Source: Deltaproteobacteria bacterium HGW-Deltaproteobacteria-15 (GTDB lineage: Bacteria > Desulfobacterota > DSM-4660 > Desulfatiglandales > HGW-15). From it: a stretch of DNA of 64,000 nt. This document shows positions 1 to 9,184 of this stretch, one piece after another. Each line of letters begins with the position of its first letter. Within the stretch, counting starts at the first letter, position 1. Made by a program: the position numbers and the translations under genes. The stretch covers positions 1 through 64,000 of the forward strand of contig PHBH01000003.1 of the NCBI GenBank assembly GCA_002840535.1, given 5' to 3'. Under the pieces are notes generated by a model, which was given only the letters and a program-made list of their open reading frames with translations, did no database searches and had not been told where the DNA came from.

Positions 1-83
1 CCATGGAGAAGGAACTGCGTTTTGCGATCCGGGAAGGCGGCCGAACCGTGGGGGCCGGCGTCATCAGTGAGATCATCGAGTAA
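1..83 (+). CDS. tuf: Elongation factor Tu, C-terminal end (partial)
   Basis: The first 83 bases encode the last residues of EF-Tu, including LRFAIREGGRTVGAGV followed by an IIE-stop ending, which is the hallmark C-terminus of domain 3. EF-Tu is the GTPase that delivers aminoacyl-tRNA to the ribosome. The 5' part lies outside the window. A tuf gene directly before rpsJ is the usual str-S10 junction in many bacteria, so rpsL, rpsG and fusA probably lie upstream. Confidence 0.95.
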   Translation, partial: MEKELRFAIREGGRTVGAGVISEIIE

Positions 84-116
84 TTTGAAATTTCAAATTT
101 GAGATTTGAAATTTGA
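82..116. repeat. AT-rich palindromic repeat between tuf and rpsJ
   Basis: Bases 82-99 form a perfect 18-bp palindrome (AATTTGAAATTTCAAATT). It is followed by two further ATTTGAAATT-like copies, so the whole stretch is built from a 7-8 base TTTGAAA unit in both orientations. It starts inside the tuf stop codon and ends just before the rpsJ ribosome binding site. Its composition is unlike the surrounding genes. It may be a dispersed intergenic repeat; genome copy number cannot be seen here. Confidence 0.7.
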
Positions 117-127
117 AGAGGGAGCAA

Positions 128-439
128 GTGATCACGAATCAAAAAATCCGCATACGTCTCAAGGCTTATGACCATAAGCTTCTGGACCAGTCGGCGATGG
201 AAATCGTCGAGACGGCAAAGGAGACCGGTGCAAAGGTGGCCGGACCCATCCCGCTGCCGACGGTCATCAACAGGTACACGGTGCTTCGTTCGCCTCACGT
301 GGACAAGAAGTCGAGAGAGCAATTTGAGATCAGAACCCACAAAAGGCTGCTGGATATCCTTGAGCCCACGCAGCAGACGGTGGATGCCCTGATGAAGCTC
401 GATCTTGCCGCGGGTGTCGACGTGGAAATCAAGCTGTAG
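128..439 (+). CDS. rpsJ: 30S ribosomal protein S10
   Basis: S10 is a small-subunit head protein that also acts as the NusE antitermination factor. The product begins [19 protein letters not shown] and contains the conserved PLPT and HKRLLDI segments. I chose the GTG at 128 (103 residues, the usual length) because GAGG lies a few bases upstream. An in-frame start at 113 would add five residues inside the AT-rich repeat region. It is the first gene of the S10 block, 44 bp after tuf. Confidence 0.95.
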   Translation: MITNQKIRIRLKAYDHKLLDQSAMEIVETAKETGAKVAGPIPLPTVINRYTVLRSPHVDKKSREQFEIRTHKRLLDILEPTQQTVDALMKLDLAAGVDVEIKL

Positions 440-457
440 GGCAAGGGAGCCTGGATC

Positions 458-1081
458 ATGGTCACGAAGTTGATTGGTAAGAAATTGGGGATGACGCGTT
501 ACTTTGTGGAAGAGGGCCGAAGCGTGCCCGTAACGCTCGTCAAGACGGGTCCGTGCGTGGTTGTCCAGAAAAAGACCGTGGACCGGGACGGGTACGAGGC
601 AATCCAGGTGGGCTTTGATGTGCAGGAGAAGGAGCTTCGGGTCAATAAGCCGTTGCGGGGACATTTCGCAAAATCCGGAGGGAAATTGTACCGGCATCTT
701 CGGGAATTGCGGGTCGACAAGGCCGACGAGTTCGAGATCGGACAGGAAATCAAGGCCGACATCTTCAGCATAGGGGAACTCGTTTCTGTAAGTGGAAGAA
801 CTAAAGGCCGCGGGTTTGCCGGTGTCATCAAGAGATGGGGTTTTTCCGGCGGAAAAGATACGCATGGAACCCGTTCCCACCGTGTCCCAGGATCCATTGG
901 GTCGAACACGGATCCGGGAAGGGTATTCAAGGGCAAAAAGATGCCCGGTCGGCTGGGGTTCGAGAGAAGGACGATCAAGAACCTGATGGTGCTGGATGTA
1001 AGACCCGAGATGGATGTCATTGCGATCAGGGGCGCTATTCCTGGAAGCCGCAACAGTATCTTGGAAATCACTAAGATTTAA
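458..1081 (+). CDS. rplC: 50S ribosomal protein L3
   Basis: The 207-residue product starts [12 protein letters not shown] and contains the conserved [17 protein letters not shown] and MPGRLG segments of L3, which binds 23S rRNA near the peptidyl transferase centre. The ATG at 458 lies 18 bp after rpsJ. The gene is followed by an unusual 143-bp gap carrying an inverted-repeat element, whereas rplC and rplD are normally almost contiguous. Confidence 0.98.
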   Translation: MVTKLIGKKLGMTRYFVEEGRSVPVTLVKTGPCVVVQKKTVDRDGYEAIQVGFDVQEKELRVNKPLRGHFAKSGGKLYRHLRELRVDKADEFEIGQEIKADIFSIGELVSVSGRTKGRGFAGVIKRWGFSGGKDTHGTRSHRVPGSIGSNTDPGRVFKGKKMPGRLGFERRTIKNLMVLDVRPEMDVIAIRGAIPGSRNSILEITKI

Positions 1082-1086
1082 GTTCT

Positions 1087-1189
1087 GCCACGAAGGCACA
1101 AAGGCACAAAGAAGGAGTATTTGAAAAACCTGGCAAGTGTTCAGCTGAGAGCAATTGTATTGACCTTTGTGGCTTGGCGTCTTTGTGGC
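1087..1189. repeat. Inverted-repeat element between rplC and rplD
   Basis: The left arm (1087-1111, containing CCACGAAGGCACAAAGG) and right arm (1164-1189, containing CTTTGTGGCTTGGCGTC) are imperfect inverted repeats of about 25 bases around a roughly 52-bp centre. Each arm is internally repetitive, with GGCACAAA units. No ORF fits inside. The arms resemble the CACAAAG/CTTTGTG intergenic repeats I associate with deltaproteobacterial genomes, which suggests a small MITE-like element inserted in a ribosomal operon. Promoter or terminator activity is not evident. Confidence 0.75.
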
Positions 1190-1224
1190 CGAGTTCATAC
1201 CTAAATGAAAAAGAGGCGGATCCG

Positions 1225-1848
1225 ATGGCCGTAATCGATGTGTATAATCTGCAGAAGGAAAAGGCCTCGCAGATAGAATTGAGAGAGGATGTCTTCGGCG
1301 TGCCCGTGAACAAGCATGTCCTTCACCAGGTCGTGGTCAGTCAGCTTGCCGGACGAAGGTCCGGGACGGCATCCGCCAAGACCCGGTCCGAGGTCAACCG
1401 ATCCGGGCGAAAACTCTACCGCCAGAAAGGCACCGGGAGAGCCAGAGCGGGGAACGCCGCATCCCCGACAAGAAAAGGGGGCGGCGTGATCTTCGCGCCC
1501 AAGCCGCGGCAGTTCGCTCAGAGGGTCCCGAAGAAGGTCAGAAGACTTGCCCTCAGGATGGCGCTCAGCGACAAATTTCAAAGTGACCGGTTGTTCGTGC
1601 TGGCCGACTTCAATCTGCCTGATCTGAAGACAAAGGGGTTCCTCGGCGTGATGAAGAACTTCGATGTCAGAAAGGCGCTGATTGTCACCGATCAGGCCAA
1701 CGTCAATCTCGAAAGATCTTCTCGGAACGTTCCATGGGTAAAAATCATGAAATCTGAGGGTCTGAATGTGTACGATCTCCTAAATCATGAGCACCTTTTT
1801 CTGGTTCAGGCCGCTATTCCCAGGATTGAGGAGGCGTTGGTTTCCTAA
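1225..1848 (+). CDS. rplD: 50S ribosomal protein L4
   Basis: L4 lines the exit tunnel and in some bacteria autoregulates the S10 operon. The 207-residue product starts AVIDVYNLQ and has the conserved [14 protein letters not shown] and KGTGRARAG segments. The ATG at 1225 has GAGG at 1213-1216. The reading frame stays open upstream to 1174, but that extension runs into the repeat element and is not conserved L4 sequence. The stop overlaps the rplW start by one base. Confidence 0.97.
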   Translation: MAVIDVYNLQKEKASQIELREDVFGVPVNKHVLHQVVVSQLAGRRSGTASAKTRSEVNRSGRKLYRQKGTGRARAGNAASPTRKGGGVIFAPKPRQFAQRVPKKVRRLALRMALSDKFQSDRLFVLADFNLPDLKTKGFLGVMKNFDVRKALIVTDQANVNLERSSRNVPWVKIMKSEGLNVYDLLNHEHLFLVQAAIPRIEEALVS

Positions 1849-2135
1849 TGGATATGTATCAAGTCATCAAGAAGCCTCTCATCACCGAGAAGGGGACCCT
1901 CCTGAAGGAGCAGATGAACAAGATCAGCCTTCGGGTGGACAGAAAGGCCAATAAGGTCGAAATTCGCAAGGCCGTGGAGGTCCTGTTCAAAACGGAAGTG
2001 GTGGACGTCCAGACGATGAATGTAAGAGGGAAGAAGCGCCGGATGGGCAGGAGCGTCGGGAAGAGACCCGACTGGAAGAAGGCGGTCGTCACGCTGGCCC
2101 CTGGAAAGACCATCGAGTTTTTTGAAGGGGTATAA
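1848..2135 (+). CDS. rplW: 50S ribosomal protein L23
   Basis: The 95-residue product begins [15 protein letters not shown], the diagnostic L23 N-terminus. L23 sits at the tunnel exit and docks trigger factor and SRP. The start overlaps the rplD stop (TAATG), so translation is probably coupled. The basic [19 protein letters not shown] loop is the usual rRNA-binding extension. Confidence 0.97.
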   Translation: MDMYQVIKKPLITEKGTLLKEQMNKISLRVDRKANKVEIRKAVEVLFKTEVVDVQTMNVRGKKRRMGRSVGKRPDWKKAVVTLAPGKTIEFFEGV

Positions 2136-2186
2136 ATTGAGAAGGACCGCCCCCGGCGGTGTTTGAGGGTTATCGGAGAGAGGATC

Positions 2187-3008
2187 ATGGCGATTAAGAG
2201 CTATAAGCCGACATCGGCAGGAAGAAGATTTCAGACCTACTCCACCATGGAAGAGATCACCAAGCAGGAGCCTGAAAAGGGCCTGGTGAAGCCTTTGAGA
2301 AAAAAAGGCGGCAGAAACGCACTGGGTCGAATCACGTGCCGATATCGCGGCGGCGGTCACAAGCGCCTTTACAGAATGATCGATTTTAAACGGGACAAGG
2401 ACGGGATTCCTGCAAAGGTGGCGAGCATAGAGTATGATCCTAACCGTTCGTCCCATATTGCCCTCTTGAACTATGTTGACGGCGAGAAGAGATACATCCT
2501 TGCGCCCGTAGGGCTTAAGGTCGGAGATCAGGTGCTTTCAGGCTCCGGCTCCGAGATTCGAACCGGGAATGCTCTGCCCCTGAACGATATCCCGCTCGGC
2601 ACCCCCATTCACAATATTGAGTTGAGCGTCGGCCATGGCGGTCAAATTGTGAGAAGCGCCGGAGAGCATGCGCAGATGATGGCCAAGGAAAGCGGATATG
2701 CGCAGATCAAACTCCCTTCGGGGGAAGTGCGGATGGTCTCCTTGCGCTGCAAGGCCACTGTGGGACAGGTCGGCAATCTGGAGCATGAGAACGTGAGCAT
2801 CGGCAAGGCGGGTAGGGTCCGGTGGACCGGCAAGAGGCCCCACGTGAGAGGGGTGGCCATGAATCCAGTGGATCATCCACATGGCGGAGGCGAAGGAAAG
2901 TCCTCCGGCGGAAGGAACCCGGTCACTCCCTGGGGTGTTCCCACCAAAGGGTTCAAGACCAGGGTCAAGAAGGCCAGCGACAAGTACATTGTTAAGAAAA
3001 GAAAGTAA
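2187..3008 (+). CDS. rplB: 50S ribosomal protein L2
   Basis: The 273-residue product starts [13 protein letters not shown] and carries [18 protein letters not shown] and the C-terminal [12 protein letters not shown] segment that contains the conserved His near the peptidyl transferase centre. I chose the ATG at 2187, preceded by GGAGAGAGG, over the in-frame codon at 2163. L2 is required for subunit association and peptidyl transfer. Confidence 0.98.
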   Translation: MAIKSYKPTSAGRRFQTYSTMEEITKQEPEKGLVKPLRKKGGRNALGRITCRYRGGGHKRLYRMIDFKRDKDGIPAKVASIEYDPNRSSHIALLNYVDGEKRYILAPVGLKVGDQVLSGSGSEIRTGNALPLNDIPLGTPIHNIELSVGHGGQIVRSAGEHAQMMAKESGYAQIKLPSGEVRMVSLRCKATVGQVGNLEHENVSIGKAGRVRWTGKRPHVRGVAMNPVDHPHGGGEGKSSGGRNPVTPWGVPTKGFKTRVKKASDKYIVKKRK

Positions 3009-3067
3009 TCACCTTGAAGAAGAATCCCGTATACACGTGTTTCGCATAGGAGAAGAGGAGGATAATT

Positions 3068-3358
3068 TTGCCACGGTCGGTTAAAAAGGGACCATTTGTT
3101 GACGGCCATCTCTCTGAAAAGGTGGAGCAGGCGATCCAGACGCAGAGCAGAAAGATCATCAAAACCTGGTCGAGAAGATCCGTTATCCTTCCTGAGTTCG
3201 TTGGTCTTACCTTCGCGGTGCACAACGGAAAAAAGTTTCTTCCCGTATTTGTCACCGAGGATATGGTCGGACACAAGCTTGGAGAATTCGCTCCCACGAG
3301 GGTGTTCTTCGGACATGCGGGGGACAAGAAGACCAAGCTCAAGGGGGCTAAGAAGTAA
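3068..3358 (+). CDS. rpsS: 30S ribosomal protein S19
   Basis: The 96-residue product reads [14 protein letters not shown] at its start and contains [12 protein letters not shown], both typical of S19, a head protein contacting S13 and tRNA. The start is TTG at 3068 behind a near-perfect AGGAGG (about 3056-3061). No in-frame ATG fits. Its stop overlaps the rplV ATG by one base. Confidence 0.97.
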   Translation: MPRSVKKGPFVDGHLSEKVEQAIQTQSRKIIKTWSRRSVILPEFVGLTFAVHNGKKFLPVFVTEDMVGHKLGEFAPTRVFFGHAGDKKTKLKGAKK

Positions 3359-3690
3359 TGGAAGCGAAGGCAAAGGCAAGATTCGTCAGGGTATCGCCCC
3401 GAAAAGTGAGACTGGTCATGGACGAGATCAGGGGCATGAAGGTAGATGAGGCGCTGAAACAGCTCTCCTATTCGCCGCAAAAGGGCGCGGCCATACTGAA
3501 GAAGTTGATCGATTCCGCTGTCGCCAATGCCACCGCCAATGCGGATATTGATGTGGACACGCTCTTTGTCAAGCGCATCTTCGCCGATGAAGGCCCCACC
3601 TGGAAGCGGTTCAGCCCACGGGCACAGGGCCGCGCCACGAGGATCAGAAAGAGATCGAGCCATTTGACCGTTATCCTGGACGAAGCGTGA
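3358..3690 (+). CDS. rplV: 50S ribosomal protein L22
   Basis: The 110-residue product has the L22 signatures [21 protein letters not shown] near the N-terminus and [14 protein letters not shown] near the C-terminus. The beta-hairpin of L22 reaches into the exit tunnel. The ATG is part of the rpsS stop (TAATG), indicating translational coupling. Confidence 0.98.
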   Translation: MEAKAKARFVRVSPRKVRLVMDEIRGMKVDEALKQLSYSPQKGAAILKKLIDSAVANATANADIDVDTLFVKRIFADEGPTWKRFSPRAQGRATRIRKRSSHLTVILDEA

Positions 3691-3750
3691 GGGCACTTGC
3701 TGGAGGCGTTCCCCGAAGAAAAATGAAAGTGAGCATGAGGGAGGTGGATT

Positions 3751-4395
3751 TTGGGACAAAAGGTTAATCCGATCGGTTTCAGATTGGGAATAAATAGAAA
3801 CTGGGATTCCAGGTGGTTCACCAGCAAGGAATACAGCCGATTCGTTCTGGAGGATTTCCAGATCAGAAAATTTCTGAAGAAGAGGCTCATGCAAGCCGGT
3901 GTGGCCAAAATCGAAATCGAGAGGGCAGCCAGTAAAGTCAGGGTAAGAATCCATACCGCCCGTCCAGGTCTCGTCATTGGCAAGAAGGGTTCGGAAATCG
4001 AACATGTCAAGAGGGAACTGGAGAAACAGATCCGCAAGGAAGTCATTATCGACATCCAGGAAGTGCGAAAGCCTGAAGTGGATGCCCAGCTGGTTGCGGA
4101 AAATGTCGCACTGCAATTGGTCCGCCGTGTCTCTTTTCGACGGGCCATGAAGAAAAGCGTGAGCTCTGCGCTTCGTTTCGGGGCTCTCGGAATCAAGATC
4201 GCGTGCAGCGGCAGACTGGGAGGGGCGGAGATGGCGCGCCGGGAATGGTACAGAAAGGGGAGAGTTCCTTTTCATACCATTCGAGCCGATATCGATTACG
4301 GGTTCGCAGAGGCCTTCACCACATACGGTGCCGTAGGAGTAAAGGTTGCGATATTCAAAGGCGAGATTTTGCCGGAAAAGACGAAGAGGGGTTAG
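3751..4395 (+). CDS. rpsC: 30S ribosomal protein S3
   Basis: The 214-residue product starts [13 protein letters not shown] and contains a KH domain with [10 protein letters not shown] (GxxG loop), followed by the [14 protein letters not shown]-terminal domain. S3 lines the mRNA entry channel. The start is TTG at 3751 with GGGAGGTGG just upstream; the nearby ATGs are out of frame. Confidence 0.98.
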   Translation: MGQKVNPIGFRLGINRNWDSRWFTSKEYSRFVLEDFQIRKFLKKRLMQAGVAKIEIERAASKVRVRIHTARPGLVIGKKGSEIEHVKRELEKQIRKEVIIDIQEVRKPEVDAQLVAENVALQLVRRVSFRRAMKKSVSSALRFGALGIKIACSGRLGGAEMARREWYRKGRVPFHTIRADIDYGFAEAFTTYGAVGVKVAIFKGEILPEKTKRG

Positions 4396-4404
4396 GAAGA
4401 GCTT

Positions 4405-4824
4405 ATGCTGAGCCCTAAAAAGGTCAAGTATCGAAAGAAACAGAAAGGGCGAATGAGAGGAACCGCCTGGAGCAAGGGGTCTTCTCTGGAATTCGGAGAT
4501 TATGGTCTTCAAGCCATTGGCCGCGGTTATATGACGGCCCAACAGATAGAGGCGGGAAGGATTGCCATCACGAGACACGTGAAAAGGGGCGGAAAGATCT
4601 GGATCCGTGTTTTCCCGGACAAGCCCATCACCAAGAAACCCGCAGAGACAAGGATGGGGAAGGGCAAAGGGGCGCCTGAGGGCTGGGTCGTGATCGTAAA
4701 ACCGGGCAGAATCCTCTACGAGATGGAAGGGGTAGAAGAGAGTGTTGCCACCGAAGCATTCCGACTGGCCAGTCACAAGCTTCCCTTCGCAACCAAGTTC
4801 GTGAGCAGGAGAGTGTTATCGTGA
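4405..4824 (+). CDS. rplP: 50S ribosomal protein L16
   Basis: The 139-residue product shows [18 protein letters not shown] at the start and [13 protein letters not shown] in the middle, both diagnostic of L16, which helps position A-site tRNA. It has a 9-bp spacing from rpsC and a 4-bp overlap with rpmC. Confidence 0.98.
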   Translation: MLSPKKVKYRKKQKGRMRGTAWSKGSSLEFGDYGLQAIGRGYMTAQQIEAGRIAITRHVKRGGKIWIRVFPDKPITKKPAETRMGKGKGAPEGWVVIVKPGRILYEMEGVEESVATEAFRLASHKLPFATKFVSRRVLS

Positions 4825-5033
4825 AGGTAAAAGAGCTTAGAGATTTGGGCCTGGAGGAGTTGACCGCCAAGGAAAAGGATCTGAACGAGAGTCTTTTCAA
4901 CCTGAAGTTTCAAAAGGCGACCGGTCAGCTGGGCAACACCGCCATGATTGGAAAGACGAAGCGGGATCTGGCAAGAGTGAAGACCCTCCTGAGGGAAATG
5001 AAGACCTCTTCGGACGAAACCAGCAAAAGCTGA
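4821..5033 (+). CDS. rpmC: 50S ribosomal protein L29
   Basis: The 70-residue helical-hairpin protein reads [20 protein letters not shown] and has the [12 protein letters not shown] core of L29, located near the tunnel exit beside L23. The start is GTG at 4821, overlapping the rplP stop as GTGA, so the two are probably translated in a coupled way. Confidence 0.96.
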   Translation: MKVKELRDLGLEELTAKEKDLNESLFNLKFQKATGQLGNTAMIGKTKRDLARVKTLLREMKTSSDETSKS

Positions 5034-5044
5034 AAGGGCTTGCG

Positions 5045-5350
5045 ATGAAAGTGAGAGGAGTACGTAAGAAACTCACCGGTGTTGTGGTGAGCGACAGAAT
5101 GGATAAGACCGCGGTCGTCCTCGTGAGAGGTCTGAGAAAGCACAAGATGTACAGAAAGTATGTTACGACAAGAGCGAAGTACATCGCGCACGACCCGCAG
5201 AACAGCTGCCACATCGGGGACAAGGTGAGGATCCTGGAATGCAGACCCATGAGCAGGACCAAGCGGTGGCAGGTGATTGAAATCATCGAGAGGGCCATAG
5301 GGCAGGAACCTCTCAAACAAGAGGAAGCTCTGACGGAGCAGGCAGGATGA
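5045..5350 (+). CDS. rpsQ: 30S ribosomal protein S17
   Basis: The 101-residue product carries [16 protein letters not shown] and KYIAHDP with a C-terminal [11 protein letters not shown] segment, typical of the OB-fold primary rRNA-binding protein S17. It is slightly longer than common S17 because of an acidic C-terminal tail (EEALTEQAG). The stop overlaps the rplN start as ATGA. Confidence 0.97.
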   Translation: MKVRGVRKKLTGVVVSDRMDKTAVVLVRGLRKHKMYRKYVTTRAKYIAHDPQNSCHIGDKVRILECRPMSRTKRWQVIEIIERAIGQEPLKQEEALTEQAG

Positions 5351-5715
5351 TTCAGACGGAAAGCAGACTGAGGGTGGCGGACAATTCCGGAGCCAAAGAG
5401 GTTTTGTGTATCAGGGTATTGGGCGGCACGAGGAGAAGATACGCGACCGTTGGAGACATTATTGTCGTCAGTGTCAAAGAGGCCATGCCCAATTCGAAGG
5501 TAAAGAAGGGCGATGTCATGAAGGCGGTTGTCGTCCGGACCACCAAAGAGATACGAAGACCGGACGGCTCCTACATCAAATTCGACGACAATTCAGCGGT
5601 GCTGATCACAACGCAGAATGAGCCGGTAGGAACCAGGATATTCGGTCCGGTCGCCAGAGAGCTGAGAGCGAAGAATTTTATGAAAATCGTCTCTCTTGCC
5701 CCTGAGGTCCTCTGA
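5347..5715 (+). CDS. rplN: 50S ribosomal protein L14
   Basis: The 122-residue product begins [17 protein letters not shown] and contains FDDNSAVLI and [13 protein letters not shown], the L14 signature. L14 forms an intersubunit bridge. It starts the spc-type block and overlaps rpsQ by 4 bp, so no separate promoter seems likely here. Confidence 0.98.
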   Translation: MIQTESRLRVADNSGAKEVLCIRVLGGTRRRYATVGDIIVVSVKEAMPNSKVKKGDVMKAVVVRTTKEIRRPDGSYIKFDDNSAVLITTQNEPVGTRIFGPVARELRAKNFMKIVSLAPEVL

Positions 5716-5736
5716 TAGCGCTAAAGGAGAAGATCG

Positions 5737-6069
5737 GTGCAGAAGAAGAAACACCCATTCATAAAGAAGAATGACAAGGTAACGGTCCTTACTGGGAAAG
5801 AGAAGGGGAAGATCGGCACTGTCCTCAAAGTCGATGCGGAGAAGGAACGTGCGATCGTGGAGAAGATCAACATCGTGAAGAAACATGCCAAGGCGGGGGG
5901 GAAAAGAGCGCAGGGAGGAATCATTGAAATGGAGTCCCCGATTCATGTTTCCAATCTTATGCTTGTCTGCAGCAAGTGCGCAGAGCCCTCCAGGTCAGGT
6001 AAGCGGATTCTGGAAGACGGGTCAAAGGCCCGGGTATGCAAGAAGTGTGGTGACCTGCTGGATTCCTGA
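5737..6069 (+). CDS. rplX: 50S ribosomal protein L24
   Basis: The 110-residue product has an N-terminal KOW motif (KNDKVTVLTGKEKGKIG) and the VKKHAKAGG and SPIHVSNLML segments of L24, an assembly initiator. It ends with two CxxC pairs (CSKC, CKKC) that could bind zinc. The start is GTG at 5737 behind AAAGGAG; there is no in-frame ATG near the domain start. Confidence 0.97.
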   Translation: MQKKKHPFIKKNDKVTVLTGKEKGKIGTVLKVDAEKERAIVEKINIVKKHAKAGGKRAQGGIIEMESPIHVSNLMLVCSKCAEPSRSGKRILEDGSKARVCKKCGDLLDS

Positions 6070-6134
6070 TCTTCTCACCTGAGTCTGGGAAGGCAATGAA
6101 CCGTAGCGAGATTTAATCAGAGAAGGAGATACCG

Positions 6135-6674
6135 TTGTCCCGGCTGAAGGAGAAATACCAAAAAGAGGCTGTCCCGGCCATGATGAAAGAGTTTGGGTAC
6201 AAAAGTGTCATGGCTGTGCCCCGCCTCGTAAAAGTCGTACTGAACATGGGCCTTGGTGAAGCGATTTACAATATCAAGATTCTGGACAAGGGTGTGGAAG
6301 AGCTTACCCTGATTGCCGGCCAAAAGGCCGTCATCACCAAAGCGAAAAGGTCCATCGCAGGCTTCAAACTCAGAGAGGGAATGCCGATCGGCGTCACGGT
6401 GACATTGAGACATGCAAAGATGTTCGAGTTTCTGGACAAATTGTTTAATGTCGCCCTGCCGCGCGTGAAGGATTTCAGGGGAATCCCGGAGAAGATTTTC
6501 GACGGACGAGGGAATTGCACCCTGGGGGTGAAGGAGCAGATCATCTTCCCTGAGATCGATTATGACAAAATCGAAAAGTTGAGAGGCCTCAATATCTCCA
6601 TTGTTACGACGGCACAGAGTGATCAGGAGGGGCTTTTCCTCTTGAGAGAACTGGGATTGCCTTTTAGAAGATAA
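6135..6674 (+). CDS. rplE: 50S ribosomal protein L5
   Basis: The 179-residue product contains [16 protein letters not shown], the [20 protein letters not shown] segment (here spanning about residues 74-93) and RVKDFRGI, which are typical of L5, a 5S rRNA-binding protein of the central protuberance. The start is TTG at 6135 with AGAAGGAG upstream. Confidence 0.98.
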   Translation: MSRLKEKYQKEAVPAMMKEFGYKSVMAVPRLVKVVLNMGLGEAIYNIKILDKGVEELTLIAGQKAVITKAKRSIAGFKLREGMPIGVTVTLRHAKMFEFLDKLFNVALPRVKDFRGIPEKIFDGRGNCTLGVKEQIIFPEIDYDKIEKLRGLNISIVTTAQSDQEGLFLLRELGLPFRR

Positions 6675-6685
6675 GGAGAGTCGAT

Positions 6686-6871
6686 TTGGCGAAGACGTCA
6701 TTAATTATTAAATCGCAAAGGAAGCCGAAATTTTCAACCCGCACCTACAACCGGTGCCCCATCTGTGGGAGGCCAAGGGCTTACATCAGGAAGTTCGGGC
6801 TTTGCCGGATTTGCTTTCGAAATATGGCTTCCAGGGGAGAAATCCCCGGTGTGGTAAAGGCCAGCTGGTAA
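6686..6871 (+). CDS. rpsN: 30S ribosomal protein S14, zinc-binding short type
   Basis: The 61-residue protein starts [18 protein letters not shown] and carries CPICGRPR and CRICF pairs, the zinc-coordinating C+ form (type Z S14) rather than the about 100-residue zinc-free form. The start is TTG at 6686 behind AAGGAGAG. S14 is a late-assembling head protein. Confidence 0.97.
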   Translation: MAKTSLIIKSQRKPKFSTRTYNRCPICGRPRAYIRKFGLCRICFRNMASRGEIPGVVKASW

Positions 6872-6904
6872 AGCTGGTGAAATTGGCTACGAGGAGTTAT
6901 ACGG

Positions 6905-7303
6905 ATGAGCTTGAGTGATCCCATCTCCGACATGCTGACCAGGATTCGAAATGGCATCATGGCGTCTTACGACACGGTTGACATTCCCAGTTCCCGGCTG
7001 AAGATCAATATCGCAAAGATCCTGAAAGCCGAGGGCTTCATCAAGAACTACAAGATCATTCCGGACCGGCAACACGGCCTGATCCGGATCTTCCTGAAGT
7101 ATGATGACAAGGGAGCCCCCCTCATCAGCGGCCTCAAGAGGGTCAGTAAACCCAGTGGTCGCGTGTATACCAGGAAGGATCGAATCCCGATCGTGCTGGA
7201 CGGGCTCGGGATGAGCATTCTTTCGACGCCCAAGGGGGTCATGACCGACAAGCAGGCGAGAAAAATGGGAGTCGGAGGGGAGATCCTCTGCTCCATCTGG
7301 TAG
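6905..7303 (+). CDS. rpsH: 30S ribosomal protein S8
   Basis: The 132-residue product starts SLSDPISDMLTRIRNG and ends with STPKGVMTDKQARKMGVGGE, both typical of S8, a primary 16S rRNA binder and the classic translational repressor of the spc operon. An ATG start at 6905 is preceded by AGGAG. Confidence 0.98.
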   Translation: MSLSDPISDMLTRIRNGIMASYDTVDIPSSRLKINIAKILKAEGFIKNYKIIPDRQHGLIRIFLKYDDKGAPLISGLKRVSKPSGRVYTRKDRIPIVLDGLGMSILSTPKGVMTDKQARKMGVGGEILCSIW

Positions 7304-7355
7304 TCCCCGCGTTCAAGAGGCGACTGGGAAACATCTTTTCGATTTGGAGGCGTTC

Positions 7356-7892
7356 ATGTCTCGTATTGGTAAGAAGCCGGTACCGTTGCCCGATAAAGTC
7401 AAGATCGAGATGAATGATCTTCTCTTGACGGTTTCCGGGCCCAAGGGAAAGCTTCAGAAGAAACTGCACCCTGGCGTCAAGGTGACCTCGGACGACAAGA
7501 GCGCGGTGGTCACGATCGATGAAACATTGAAAGGGGCCAATGCTCTGCATGGGTTGCACCGGGCCCTTTTGGCGAATATGGTCACCGGAGTGAGCAAGGG
7601 GTTCGAGAGGGCCTTGGAGATCGTAGGCGTTGGTTACAGGGCCGAACTCTCCGGCAGGGCTGTGACGCTTCACCTGGGCTATTCTCACCCCGTTGTCTTT
7701 CCACTTCCTGAAGGAGTCGACGGGAAGGTCGAGAAGACCAAGGTGACTCTCAGCAGCATTGACAAGGAATTGCTGGGACGGACTGCCGCCAAGATCCGCG
7801 GGTTCCGTGAACCGGAGCCTTACAAAGGCAAGGGCATAAAGTATGCCGAAGAGATCATCCGGAGAAAAGCCGGAAAGAGCGGCGCCAAATAG
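7356..7892 (+). CDS. rplF: 50S ribosomal protein L6
   Basis: The 178-residue product starts SRIGKKPVPLPDKV and has the duplicated L6 fold with LEIVGVGYRAEL and the C-terminal EPYKGKGIKYAEE signature. I chose the ATG at 7356, which has GGAGG at 7346-7350, over an in-frame TTG at 7344. L6 lies near the sarcin-ricin loop and the GTPase centre. Confidence 0.97.
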   Translation: MSRIGKKPVPLPDKVKIEMNDLLLTVSGPKGKLQKKLHPGVKVTSDDKSAVVTIDETLKGANALHGLHRALLANMVTGVSKGFERALEIVGVGYRAELSGRAVTLHLGYSHPVVFPLPEGVDGKVEKTKVTLSSIDKELLGRTAAKIRGFREPEPYKGKGIKYAEEIIRRKAGKSGAK

Positions 7893-7941
7893 TCTTCCCC
7901 GATGAAGGGGGGAACCTAAACCACTTGATTGGAATCGAATC

Positions 7942-8310
7942 ATGGGCACAAAGAGCAAGACAGATGCGAGGCTGAAGAGAAAGAGTCGGATGAAGAAGAG
8001 GATCAGGGGGACCCCGGAACGGCCCCGTTTGTCCATCTTCAGGAGTGCCGGCCATATGTATGCGCAAGTGATCGACGACAGAAGCGGGAAAACGCTGGTG
8101 GATGCCTCTTCCCTCTCAAAGGAGATTCGCTCACGGTTGCCTGCCGGGGGAGGAAATGCGGCAGGTGCGGGAATCGTAGGAGAGTTCATTGCCAAACGTG
8201 CCCTGGAAAAAGGAATCAAGAAGGTGGTTTTCGACAGAAACGGCTTTCTGTACCACGGCCGAGTCAAGGCGCTTGCCGATTCCGCCCGACAGCATGGACT
8301 TGAGTTTTGA
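7942..8310 (+). CDS. rplR: 50S ribosomal protein L18
   Basis: The 122-residue product has a basic N-terminus, [19 protein letters not shown] and the C-terminal [18 protein letters not shown] segment, typical of L18, a 5S rRNA binder. The ATG at 7942 follows rplF by 49 bp. Confidence 0.97.
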   Translation: MGTKSKTDARLKRKSRMKKRIRGTPERPRLSIFRSAGHMYAQVIDDRSGKTLVDASSLSKEIRSRLPAGGGNAAGAGIVGEFIAKRALEKGIKKVVFDRNGFLYHGRVKALADSARQHGLEF

Positions 8311-8364
8311 TCCCGGAGGCCTTTCTTCTTGAACACAGATCAAACGGAGAAGAGGAGAAATTCA

Positions 8365-8862
8365 TTGTTTAAGGAAGAGGATGAAGTCCAGTTTATAGAG
8401 AAGGTGGTGTATATCAACCGCGTTGCCAAAGTCGTAAAAGGCGGTCGAAGATTTAGTTTCAGCGCCATCGTGGTCGTGGGCGATGGTAAGGGGATGGTCG
8501 GCAGTGGCCTGGGAAAGGCCAATGAAGTGCCGGAGGCCATCCGCAAAGGAATTGAACGCGCGAAGAAGGGCATGAAATCCGTTTCGATCGTGAACGATAC
8601 AATACCCCACGCGACGATCGGCAAGTGGGGAGCAGGAAGCGTTTTGCTCAAACCGGCGGGTGCCGGAACCGGACTCATCGCCGGGGGCGCAGTGAGGGCG
8701 GTCCTTGAGGCTGTGGGGATTCAGAACATCCTCACCAAGTGCCTGGGAACCCATAATCCTCATAACCTGGTGAAGGCAACCCTTCATGGATTGTATGCTC
8801 TCCGCTCCGCAGAGGAGATCGCGCGCCGCAGAGGCAGAACCGTAGAAGAGCTTCGCCAGTAG
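8365..8862 (+). CDS. rpsE: 30S ribosomal protein S5
   Basis: The 165-residue product contains [20 protein letters not shown] and [15 protein letters not shown], the two domains of S5, which takes part in mRNA unwinding and decoding accuracy. I chose TTG at 8365 because GAGGAG sits 7 bases upstream and the length matches the family. The frame stays open to a TTG at 8329, which would add 12 polar residues. Confidence 0.95.
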   Translation: MFKEEDEVQFIEKVVYINRVAKVVKGGRRFSFSAIVVVGDGKGMVGSGLGKANEVPEAIRKGIERAKKGMKSVSIVNDTIPHATIGKWGAGSVLLKPAGAGTGLIAGGAVRAVLEAVGIQNILTKCLGTHNPHNLVKATLHGLYALRSAEEIARRRGRTVEELRQ

Positions 8863-8896
8863 AAGCCCTCTTATTCTTGAGAAAGGTGCCAGTGAC

Positions 8897-9076
8897 ATGG
8901 GCGATACCATCAGAGTGACTCTCCTGAAGAGCGGAATAGGAAGAAAGAAGGATATCCGTCAAACGCTCACAGGTCTGGGTTTGACGAGACTCCACAAGAC
9001 GGTGGTTCTGAAAAACACCGCCGCTATCAGGGGAATGATCGAGAAGGTTGCATTCATGCTGAAGGTAGAGGCGTAG
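8897..9076 (+). CDS. rpmD: 50S ribosomal protein L30
   Basis: This small gene encodes 59 residues starting GDTIRVTLLKSGIGRK and containing the RLHKTVVLKNTAAIRGMI segment that defines bacterial L30. The ATG at 8897 follows rpsE by 34 bp. It sits at its canonical place between S5 and L15. Confidence 0.95.
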   Translation: MGDTIRVTLLKSGIGRKKDIRQTLTGLGLTRLHKTVVLKNTAAIRGMIEKVAFMLKVEA

Positions 9077-9089
9077 TCTTTCGTTTGAG

Positions 9090-9127
9090 ATCCCCATGGT
9101 CCGCAACCTCGTGGATCGCATGGGGAT
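9090..9127. other. Inverted repeat between rpmD and rplO
   Basis: ATCCCCATG (9090-9098) is perfectly inverted as CATGGGGAT (9119-9127) across a 20-base loop, in the 108-bp space between rpmD and rplO. There is no T-run, so it is not an obvious terminator. It could be an RNA processing or repressor site, or an operator-like dyad. Function is unknown. Confidence 0.5.
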
Positions 9128-9184
9128 AAATCGATATGCATTGACGGGGTTTCGAACCGAAACCGGTTGAGGGAAGAGGACAAA

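Noticed and set aside
2992-4776. A 594-codon open frame on the minus strand across rpsS, rplV, rpsC and rplP
   Set aside because: It is antisense to four clearly conserved ribosomal genes, has no recognisable domain and mirrors their codon pattern.
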